A stretch of 13,558 nucleotides of DNA from UMGS172 sp045651745 (GTDB lineage: Bacteria > Bacillota > Clostridia > Oscillospirales > Acutalibacteraceae), in contig JAZRSW010000045.1 of the NCBI GenBank assembly GCA_045651745.1, positions 1 to 13,558 of the forward strand. Reading direction: 5' to 3'. A program made the position numbers and the translations under genes. This document shows, piece by piece, positions 1 through 5,870 of the stretch. The notes beneath the pieces are model-generated. The model made no database searches, was not told the DNA's origin, and saw only the letters and a program-made list of their open reading frames with translations. The stretch's first letter is position 1. The number at the start of each line of letters is the position of its first letter.

Positions 1-187
1 ACACCGAGTAAAGCATTACGTCGGCATTTGAGGACGCCAAGCCAACGGTTTCAACCTTGATTTCAAGTAAACCGGGTATTTTACCTAATAAAGACTCTAA
101 ACTTTCTTTAATTCCGGACTTAACAGATGATTTTTCCAAATCAGACAATTCATCTTTTAGTTGCCAAAGTATAATATGTTTAACCAT
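1..187 (-). CDS. Dabb (stress-responsive alpha/beta-barrel) domain protein, 3' end cut by window edge
   Basis: Only the first 62 codons are visible; the gene runs off the left edge. It starts at the ATG complementary to 185-187 with MVKHIILWQLKDE, the typical opening of the Dabb family (PF07876): a first beta strand MVKHIILWQL, a charged helix at about residues 12-32, then GKIPGLLEIKVE and a strand ending in DVMLYS. Family members are small (about 95-110 residues) ferredoxin-like dimeric barrels. Some bacterial ones are stress-linked, but most have no known reaction. The start lies 13 bases after the stop of the beta-subunit gene, behind a weak GAGTGA-type ribosome site, so it is probably the third gene of the Na+ pump operon. 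The family call is fairly safe; the function is unknown. Confidence 0.72.
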   Translation of the reverse strand, partial: MVKHIILWQLKDELSDLEKSSVKSGIKESLESLLGKIPGLLEIKVETVGLASSNADVMLYSV

Positions 188-200
188 TTTAAAAATCACT

Positions 201-1448
201 CTATCCTAAAATATTCAATAAAACACCGGCGGCAACTGCCGAACCGATAACGCCGGCAACATTCGGACCCATAGCGTGCATAAGTAAATAGTTGTTGGGG
301 TTTTCTTCGCGGCCAACCTTTTGCGCAACACGGGCAGCCATTGGAACTGCGGAAACACCTGCAGCACCAATAAGAGGATTAATCTTGCCTTTAGTAACAA
401 CATACATCAATTTACCGAACAGTACGCCTGCAGCAGTACCAATTGCAAATGCACAAAGACCCATAAGAAGAATGATGAGAGTTTGTGTCTTTAAGAATGT
501 AGCACCATTAGTAGTTGCACCGACAGTCAGACCTAAGAAAATAACAACAATATTCATCAACTCATTCTGTGCAGTCTTCGCAAGACGGTCAACAACACCC
601 GACTCCTTAAACAAGTTACCGAGCATAAGCATACCAACCAAAACAGCAGCATCAGGCAACAACAAGGAAACAAGAATAGTAACAAGGATGGGAAAAATAA
701 TTTTTTCGGTTTTAGAAACGTTGCGGAGCTGCTCCATCTTAACAGCTCTTTCCTTTTTGGTGGTTAAAGCACGCATAATAGGCGGCTGAATAACCGGAAC
801 CAACGCCATATAAGAATAAGCAGCTACGGCAATGGCACCTAAAATATTGGGTGAAAGACGTGATGCAACAAATATTGCAGTAGGGCCGTCTGCACCGCCG
901 ATAATACCGATACCACCGGCTTCCTGCGGTGTCATACCCAAAGCCAACGCACCTAAGAAAGCAGCGAAAATACCGAACTGTGCTGCTGCACCAAGCAAAA
1001 AGCTCTTAGGGTTGGCAATCAAAGGACCAAAGTCAGTCATAGCGCCAACGCCTAAGAAAATAAGCGGAGGATAAATACCAAGCTTAACACCTAAATATAA
1101 AATATCTAACAAACCGCCGTGCTTTAAAACCTCTCCAGCAAGAATATGGAATGAGGTGCCGTCGTACTCCCAAAACGAAAAGGACTGAGCAACACCCTCA
1201 GTAACCTCAGGTATTGACCATATGTCAGCACGATAAATACCTGCCAACGGCAAGTTTGCCAACAGCATACCAAAAGCTATAGGTAAAAGTAATAGCGGTT
1301 CAAACTGAAATTTAGGATGGATTGCAAGAAATAAGAACACACATGCAACACCAATCATAATAAGATTCTTATATCCGTCACCAACGAACAACAGTGCTAA
1401 ACCGGAATCACTTAAAATACCTTTAATAGTTTCTAAAATCTGACTCAT
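201..1448 (-). CDS. Na+-translocating decarboxylase, beta subunit (OadB/GcdB/MmdB family)
   Basis: This is the polytopic membrane subunit that couples decarboxylation of carboxybiotin to Na+ export in oxaloacetate, methylmalonyl-CoA, glutaconyl-CoA and malonate decarboxylases. The protein has 415 residues and many hydrophobic segments (about 28-46, 50-70, 116-136, 150-172, 200-222, 250-275, 296-313, 323-350, 396-413). Family hallmarks are GAMTDFGPLIANPKSFLLGAAAQFG (136-159), GGIGIIGGADGPTAIF (178-193) with the presumed carboxyl/Na+ ligand D187, and the C-terminal stretch with NPNNYLLMHAMGPNVAGVIGSA (383-404). The ATG at 1446-1448 follows an AGGGTGG ribosome site 4 bases away. It lies 25 bases after the gamma-subunit gene. 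The substrate cannot be decided, because no carboxyltransferase or biotin-carrier gene is visible; the family call itself is secure. Confidence 0.95.
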   Translation of the reverse strand: MSQILETIKGILSDSGLALLFVGDGYKNLIMIGVACVFLFLAIHPKFQFEPLLLLPIAFGMLLANLPLAGIYRADIWSIPEVTEGVAQSFSFWEYDGTSFHILAGEVLKHGGLLDILYLGVKLGIYPPLIFLGVGAMTDFGPLIANPKSFLLGAAAQFGIFAAFLGALALGMTPQEAGGIGIIGGADGPTAIFVASRLSPNILGAIAVAAYSYMALVPVIQPPIMRALTTKKERAVKMEQLRNVSKTEKIIFPILVTILVSLLLPDAAVLVGMLMLGNLFKESGVVDRLAKTAQNELMNIVVIFLGLTVGATTNGATFLKTQTLIILLMGLCAFAIGTAAGVLFGKLMYVVTKGKINPLIGAAGVSAVPMAARVAQKVGREENPNNYLLMHAMGPNVAGVIGSAVAAGVLLNILG

Positions 1449-1473
1449 AATACCACCCTATATCATCAACCCA

Positions 1474-1893
1474 TTAAAAAGGTCTTGTATTATTCATAAC
1501 ACCTGCTGTAGCCCATGCAGAACGACGTTGTTTCAATTGAGGTTTAATCGAACGAATAAACGGGGTTTTCCCTGTTCCCTCATACATCATATTAACAGCG
1601 GCGGAAATGGCAGCGACTACCTCTTCATCCATCATCATGACGGCGGCTGAAATAGCAGCTAAAACTTCATCGTCCTCCACCTCATCAGCAGAGTTTTTGG
1701 CTAAAAGTTTATTTTTTTTTTCTTTTTTTACCTTCTCTTTCTTTGGTTGACCGAAAAATTTAGTCATAACCAAACCAAATATATATATAACAAAAACAAG
1801 CAACACTAACATTGCAAAGACAATTATTACACCGCTTAATGTAATATTTATACCATAATTTTTTAAATTTTCCAAAGCCTGAGTGCTAAACAT
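1474..1893 (-). CDS. Na+ pump decarboxylase gamma subunit (OadG-like) with a duplicated C-terminal helix
   Basis: This is a 139-residue single-pass membrane protein. It has a short N-terminus, one transmembrane segment (about 15-43), a Lys-rich basic stretch (51-66), an acidic linker (70-76), and a C-terminal tail ending in AWATAGVMNNTRPF. That layout and the AW..AG...NTRPF ending match clostridial OadG/MmdD-type small subunits, which help assemble the decarboxylase with its membrane beta subunit. Residues 74-88 and 89-103 are a tandem repeat of one 15-residue unit, (D/E)EV(L/V)AAISAAVxMM; my recollection is that one copy is usual. I chose the ATG at 1891-1893 because AAGAGG lies 9 bases upstream and the protein begins like the family; an in-frame ATG at 1932 has no ribosome site and sits almost on the predicted transcript start. 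This is the first gene of the run. Confidence 0.85.
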   Translation of the reverse strand: MFSTQALENLKNYGINITLSGVIIVFAMLVLLVFVIYIFGLVMTKFFGQPKKEKVKKEKKNKLLAKNSADEVEDDEVLAAISAAVMMMDEEVVAAISAAVNMMYEGTGKTPFIRSIKPQLKQRRSAWATAGVMNNTRPF

Positions 1894-1940
1894 ACAAATC
1901 AACCTCTTCTTTAAACCATATACACATAACAATTACAAAT

Positions 1941-1969
1941 ATTATACTATACTTTTTCCGTAAATTCAA
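1941..1969 (-). promoter_or_regulatory. Predicted sigma-A promoter for the gamma/beta/Dabb operon
   Basis: On the minus strand, TTGAAT (-35, complement of 1964-1969) is followed after exactly 17 bases by a consensus TATAAT (-10, complement of 1941-1946). Transcription would begin near 1934, giving a leader of about 40 bases before the ATG at 1893. It lies just downstream of the galactokinase terminator, which supports a separate transcript. No operator-like dyad or riboswitch-like structure is evident in the leader. Confidence 0.7.
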
Positions 1970-2000
1970 CATATATTTCCAAACTATTTCAATTTTTTAA

Positions 2001-2042
2001 ATAAAAAAATTACGCCCTAAAACTTAATTGATTTAAGGCGTA
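2001..2042 (-). terminator. Rho-independent terminator of the ackA-galactokinase transcript
   Basis: Read on the minus strand, 14 bases after the galactokinase stop, TACGCC-TTAA and TTA-GGGCGTA arms (2011-2042) form a stem of six pairs, one mismatch and four A-T pairs. The loop is about 10-12 bases. The stem is followed at once by ATTTTTTTAT (2001-2010), a good U-tract. Confidence 0.8.
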
Positions 2043-2056
2043 TTGACAATATTTAA

Positions 2057-3325
2057 TTATTCCTTGATTTCGGTACCGCCAATTGGACGGATATTAAGAA
2101 CATAGCAAGATTTTTCACCGAATACCGATTTCATTATATTAAGATAATTTTCCAATAAATCGTCAGGTACAAAGGCTTGGATAGTACCCGCGAAACCACC
2201 GCCATGAACACGGTATGCACCTCTATGCTCTAATGCCTTAGATGCTAACGCCAACGCCAAAGAAAGACCTTGTTCCTGCGCGTTTGACGGAGAATAAACA
2301 TTCTGCAAAAACTGGAATGAAGACTGACCTGAATTTTTGGAAATTTTTAAGAAATCTTCAAATCGTCCTTCTTTCAATGCAACCTTTTCATCAATAGCGC
2401 GTTGGTTGTCATTAAAGAAGTGAATTGCACGAAGCACTGCCCTATCGCCAACGGCTTTTCGAAGTTCAGCCAATGAAGAGTAGAACTCGTCAGTATCAAC
2501 CTCGCGTAAAACTTTTTTACCAAAGAACTCTGAAACTGCACGGCATTCGATTGTAATATCAGCATAATCTTGAGTTAAATCAGCGTGGTTACCGCCGGTA
2601 TTAACAATAACAAGGTTATGACCGTGAGCCTTAATATCAAAAGACACCTTTTCAATTATCGGGTTTTCAGGGTCTTTAAAATCAATACCTGTAAAACCAC
2701 CAACAGAACTTGCCATTTGGTCCATAAGACCGCAAGGTTTACCAAAATATTTATTTTCAGAACGCTGAGCAATTTTTGCTATTTCAACGGGGTCAACGGA
2801 ATTATTGTTATAAAGACCGCTTAAAATGTTACCGATAAGCACCTCAAACGCAGCTGATGAAGAAAGTCCCGAACCTTTTAAAACATTCGAAGTTGTATAT
2901 GCCTTAAAACCGCCGATTTTATAACCATCAGCCTTAAACTCACCACACATACCGCGAATTAATGCTGATGCGCGTCCAAACTCAGCCTCACTCGGTTGTA
3001 ATTCGTCGAGGTTAATCAAATCCTCGTCATATCCCTCGGATTTAACTCTGACAAGTCCGTCATCATCTTGGGCTACAACTGCGATAACGTCCAAATCAAC
3101 ACTACCAGCTAAAACGCAACCGTGCTGATGGTCGGTATGGTTACCACCAACCTCAGTACGACCGGGAGCAGAAAAAAGTCTCACATTATCAAACTTACCG
3201 TAAATTTTTTCGAAATTATCCACAGCGTTGCAATAGCGAACTTTAGCCGCCTCAACATCACCGTAAAGCAACTTAAAACTTTTATCAAACTTACCGTTTA
3301 AAATATCGTTTTTAATAGAAATCAT
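2057..3325 (-). CDS. galK: Galactokinase-like GHMP sugar kinase
   Basis: This predicted cytosolic enzyme phosphorylates a sugar at C1 with ATP; galactose to galactose-1-phosphate (Leloir pathway) is the default family reaction. The protein has 422 residues, usual for galactokinases (about 380-430). GHMP motifs are all present: motif 1 SAPGRTEVGGNHTDHQHG (52-69), the ATP-binding loop GSGLSSSAA (151-159), CGLMDQ (198-203) with the likely catalytic base D202, and motif 3 HGGGFAGT (about 374-381). The sugar-binding signature is not canonical: the usual GEHTDYN is GNHTDHQ, so Asn62 replaces the Glu that contacts galactose. I recall this variant from other clostridial proteins annotated as galactokinase, so the substrate is less sure than the family. 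The ATG follows AAGGA by 7 bases and lies 18 bases after ackA, implying co-transcription. No galT or galE gene is nearby. Confidence 0.85.
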   Translation of the reverse strand: MISIKNDILNGKFDKSFKLLYGDVEAAKVRYCNAVDNFEKIYGKFDNVRLFSAPGRTEVGGNHTDHQHGCVLAGSVDLDVIAVVAQDDDGLVRVKSEGYDEDLINLDELQPSEAEFGRASALIRGMCGEFKADGYKIGGFKAYTTSNVLKGSGLSSSAAFEVLIGNILSGLYNNNSVDPVEIAKIAQRSENKYFGKPCGLMDQMASSVGGFTGIDFKDPENPIIEKVSFDIKAHGHNLVIVNTGGNHADLTQDYADITIECRAVSEFFGKKVLREVDTDEFYSSLAELRKAVGDRAVLRAIHFFNDNQRAIDEKVALKEGRFEDFLKISKNSGQSSFQFLQNVYSPSNAQEQGLSLALALASKALEHRGAYRVHGGGFAGTIQAFVPDDLLENYLNIMKSVFGEKSCYVLNIRPIGGTEIKE

Positions 3326-3343
3326 AACATATTCCTTAATAAA

Positions 3344-4546
3344 TTATTTGCCGATAGCAAGTGCTAAAGTATCCTTTGCAATAGCCAATTCCTCATTAGT
3401 AGGAATAACGTAAACTTTAACTTTAGAATCAGGAGTTGAAATTTCAACCTCTTCACCACGGATGTGGTTCTTCTCTTCGTCAATTTTAACGCCCATATAC
3501 TCAAAGTGTTTGCAAACTTCAGTACGAAGTACGGGGTCATTTTCACCGATACCTGCAGTAAATACAATAGCGTCTGTACCGTTCATTGCTGCGATATAAG
3601 AACCGACGAATTTAGCAATCTGATAACGCTGAATATCGTTTGCCAATGCTGCTCTATGGTTGCCTTCAGCGGCAGCTGCGGAAACGTCACGGTTATCACT
3701 TGAAACACCCGAGATACCTAAAAGACCCGATTTTTTATTGCAAATATCAGAAATCTGGTCAGCTGTCAAGTTCTCTTTATTAGCAATATAGGTCAAAGCA
3801 GAGGGGTCAACACCGCCACTACGTGTACCCATAATAAATCCGTCAAGCGGAGTAAAGCCCATAGAGGTATCCACACACTCACCCTTATCAACAGCGGTAA
3901 TGGAAGCACCGTTACCGATATGGCAGGTAACAATTTTAACCTCGCTCTTATCTTTACCCATAATCTCGGCACAACGTTCTGCAACGTATTTATGGGAAGT
4001 ACCGTGCATACCATAACGGCGAACAGCATACTTTTCAAAATACTCATAAGGCAAACCGAAAATATAAGCTTTTTCGGGCATTGTCTGATGGAAAGCGGTA
4101 TCAAAAACAGCAACCTGCGGAATTTCCTTACCAAATGTTTTGGTACAAGCAACAATACCAAGGTAGTTAGGATAGTTATGAAGTGGTGCGAGTTCTTTTA
4201 ATTCGTTGATTTTTTCTGCAACTGCATCGTCAATTAAGCAAGATTTATTAAAGAAAGTACCGCCGTGAACAACACGGTGACCGATAGCGCCGATTTCCTT
4301 CGGTGAGCTGATAACCTTTGCTTCACTTTCTGTCAAAGCAAACATTAAAGCCTCAAAAGCCTCAGCGTGAGAAGGCATATTGATTGTAGCAGAATAAACC
4401 CTGCCGTCACCTGCTTTATGGGTGATATTACTGCCATTAAGACCGATTTTATCGCAAAGACCTTTTGCGATAACCTGTTCATTATCCATATCAATAAGTT
4501 GATACTTTAATGATGAACTACCTGCATTTGCTACGAGAATTTTCAT
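3344..4546 (-). CDS. ackA: Acetate kinase
   Basis: It catalyses acetyl phosphate + ADP <-> acetate + ATP in the cytosol, the ATP-yielding last step of acetate fermentation. The 400-residue length is typical. Known catalytic positions are all present: N7 in LVANAGSSSLKY, R91 in GHRVVHGG, D149 in VFDTAFHQTMP, H181 in HGTSH, R242 in GTRSGG and E385 near the C-terminus, as well as the nucleotide-site motifs CHIGNGAS (208-215) and FTAGIGEN (329-336). A small departure is PLHNYPNYLG (121-130), where most acetate kinases have PLHNPxN. The ATG follows a strong GGGAGGA site. It is the first gene of the pair with the galactokinase and is divergent from tmcAL. No phosphotransacetylase gene is in the window. 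Confidence 0.97.
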   Translation of the reverse strand: MKILVANAGSSSLKYQLIDMDNEQVIAKGLCDKIGLNGSNITHKAGDGRVYSATINMPSHAEAFEALMFALTESEAKVISSPKEIGAIGHRVVHGGTFFNKSCLIDDAVAEKINELKELAPLHNYPNYLGIVACTKTFGKEIPQVAVFDTAFHQTMPEKAYIFGLPYEYFEKYAVRRYGMHGTSHKYVAERCAEIMGKDKSEVKIVTCHIGNGASITAVDKGECVDTSMGFTPLDGFIMGTRSGGVDPSALTYIANKENLTADQISDICNKKSGLLGISGVSSDNRDVSAAAAEGNHRAALANDIQRYQIAKFVGSYIAAMNGTDAIVFTAGIGENDPVLRTEVCKHFEYMGVKIDEEKNHIRGEEVEISTPDSKVKVYVIPTNEELAIAKDTLALAIGK

Positions 4547-4577
4547 TGAAACTTCCTCCCAAGATTATGTTTTGTGT

Positions 4578-4596
4578 TTCGGTATTGCAATCCGAA
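4578..4596. repeat. Inverted repeat TTCGG-N9-CCGAA in the ackA leader
   Basis: TTCGG (4578-4582) and CCGAA (4592-4596) are perfect complements enclosing TATTGCAAT, which itself contains the palindrome ATTGCAAT. It covers the -35 box of the candidate tmcAL promoter and lies within the predicted ackA 5' leader. It could be an operator or an RNA hairpin; the sequence does not decide which, and nothing links it to a known regulator. Confidence 0.4.
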
Positions 4597-4613
4597 TAAA
4601 ATTATTGTAATAT
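4585..4613 (+). promoter_or_regulatory. Candidate promoter for tmcAL
   Basis: TTGCAA (4585-4590), a 17-base spacer and TAATAT (4608-4613) form a plausible sigma-A promoter with a start near 4620 and a leader of about 75 bases. The surrounding DNA is very A+T-rich, so other hexamer pairs are possible. This is one candidate, not a firm call. Confidence 0.35.
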
Positions 4614-4640
4614 AATAAATAATACAATTACCAATATGTT

Positions 4641-4669
4641 ATGATACAACATAAGTTGTAATTTTTCAA
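4641..4669 (-). promoter_or_regulatory. Candidate promoter for ackA, with a dyad in its spacer
   Basis: On the minus strand, TTGAAA (complement of 4664-4669) is followed after 17 bases by TATCAT (complement of 4641-4646). The predicted start is near 4634, giving a leader of about 88 bases before the ackA ATG. A perfect dyad, TACAAC-ATAA-GTTGTA (4645-4660), lies almost wholly in the spacer and could be a repressor site. A+T richness lowers confidence. Confidence 0.45.
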
Positions 4670-4694
4670 GTCAAATTTGAAAGAATGTGAGAAA

Positions 4695-5870
4695 ATGAAA
4701 GTAACCGGTATCGTTGCAGAATACAACCCGTTTCATAACGGTCATAAATACCAGATAGATGAGGCTCGCAAGCGCGGTGCAGAGATAATTGTTGCCGTTA
4801 TGAGCGGTAATTTTGTGCAGCGCGGTGATACTGCCATTATTTCCAAATTTTCAAGAACTAAACAAGCGTTAGAATGTGGAGTTGACTTGGTTGTTGAACT
4901 TCCTACCCATTGGGCTATGTCAACGGCACAGAAATTTAGCTTAGGTGCACTCCAAATATTAGAAAACATTGGTATTGACACTCTCATTTTCGGAAGCGAA
5001 TGCGGTGATATTGAAAAAATAATGAAAACCGCTTATTGTGTCCGTTCAAAAGAATTTTCAAACGAAATGCGTGAACAACTAGATTTAGGGTTTACCCCAG
5101 CCAAAGCACGTGAAATTGCCGTCGAGAAACTCTGCGGTAACGGTGAACTTTTACGTTCACCCAACGATACCTTAGCTGTTGAATACGTTTCGGCAGCGAA
5201 AACGTTTAACTCAAAAATGAAATTTATCGCGGTAAAACGTCAAGGTGTTGAGCACGACAGTACTGATACAAATAATGAGTTTTGCTCGGCAAGTACGTTA
5301 CGCGAAATGATATTATCGGGCAAAATTGAGCGTGCATCAAAATATATGCCCGAAAAGGCTTATGAAATTCTAAAAACTGCCTACGACGACGGCAAAATAT
5401 CCGATTTAAAAATCCTTGAAACTACAATTCTTTCAACATTAAGAACAACATCAAAAGAAGAATACAAGGCATTGCCCGATATCAGCGAAGGAATCGAAAA
5501 CAGACTATTTTCGGCGGCAAGAATGGGCAGAAATATGAAAGAACTGTTGGAATACGCCGCTACAAAGCGCTATACCAACGCCCGACTTCGTCGGCTTGTA
5601 CTTTCGGCTTTTTTGAAGGCAAAATCGGCTGAAATTCCTGAAACCGTACCTTACATCAGGGTTTTAGGTTGTAACGCTTTAGGTGCCGAGGTGCTTAAAA
5701 CTGCTCGCGAAAACTCTAAAATTCCCGTAATTATGCGGTCAACCGCCTTAAAAGGCAACACGACGTTTGAATTTGACGTAAAGTCGAGCGATATTTACGC
5801 TTTATCCCAAATCAATCCCGACCAATGTGGTCAAGAATTCACAAATGGTGTAATTGTTAAAAAGGACTAA
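4695..5870 (+). CDS. tmcAL: tRNA(Met) cytidine acetate ligase (TmcAL, formerly YlbM)
   Basis: The enzyme activates acetate with ATP to acetyl-AMP and transfers the acetyl group to the wobble cytidine (C34) of elongator tRNA-Met, forming N4-acetylcytidine. The protein has 391 residues. The N-terminus MKVTGIVAEYNPFHNGH carries the nucleotidyltransferase HxGH motif (H14-H17), followed by MSGNFVQRGDTAIISKFSRTKQAL (36-59), VELP (67-70), FGSECGD (99-105) and SASTLREMI in the middle of the protein, all conserved in the family. The ATG at 4695 is chosen because family members begin right before this motif; an in-frame TTG at 4677 would add six residues. Neither has a strong ribosome site. The gene is divergent from ackA, and its stop overlaps the uvrC stop on the other strand by 3 bases. 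Confidence 0.93.
   Translation: MKVTGIVAEYNPFHNGHKYQIDEARKRGAEIIVAVMSGNFVQRGDTAIISKFSRTKQALECGVDLVVELPTHWAMSTAQKFSLGALQILENIGIDTLIFGSECGDIEKIMKTAYCVRSKEFSNEMREQLDLGFTPAKAREIAVEKLCGNGELLRSPNDTLAVEYVSAAKTFNSKMKFIAVKRQGVEHDSTDTNNEFCSASTLREMILSGKIERASKYMPEKAYEILKTAYDDGKISDLKILETTILSTLRTTSKEEYKALPDISEGIENRLFSAARMGRNMKELLEYAATKRYTNARLRRLVLSAFLKAKSAEIPETVPYIRVLGCNALGAEVLKTARENSKIPVIMRSTALKGNTTFEFDVKSSDIYALSQINPDQCGQEFTNGVIVKKD

Noticed and set aside
292..1074. Open plus-strand frames opposite the beta-subunit gene
   Set aside because: They mirror the codon pattern of a clear membrane-protein gene, have no domain I recognise and no ribosome site; the same holds for the other antisense frames over ackA, uvrC and the methyltransferases.
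1894..1932. Upstream in-frame ATG at 1932 that would lengthen the gamma subunit by 13 residues
   Set aside because: It has no ribosome site, lies about two bases from the predicted transcript start, and the extra residues do not fit the family; the ATG at 1893 has AAGAGG at a good distance.
1894..2056. Riboswitch or leader peptide before the gamma-subunit gene
   Set aside because: The predicted leader is only about 40 bases, with no conserved-looking helix or short frame with a ribosome site.
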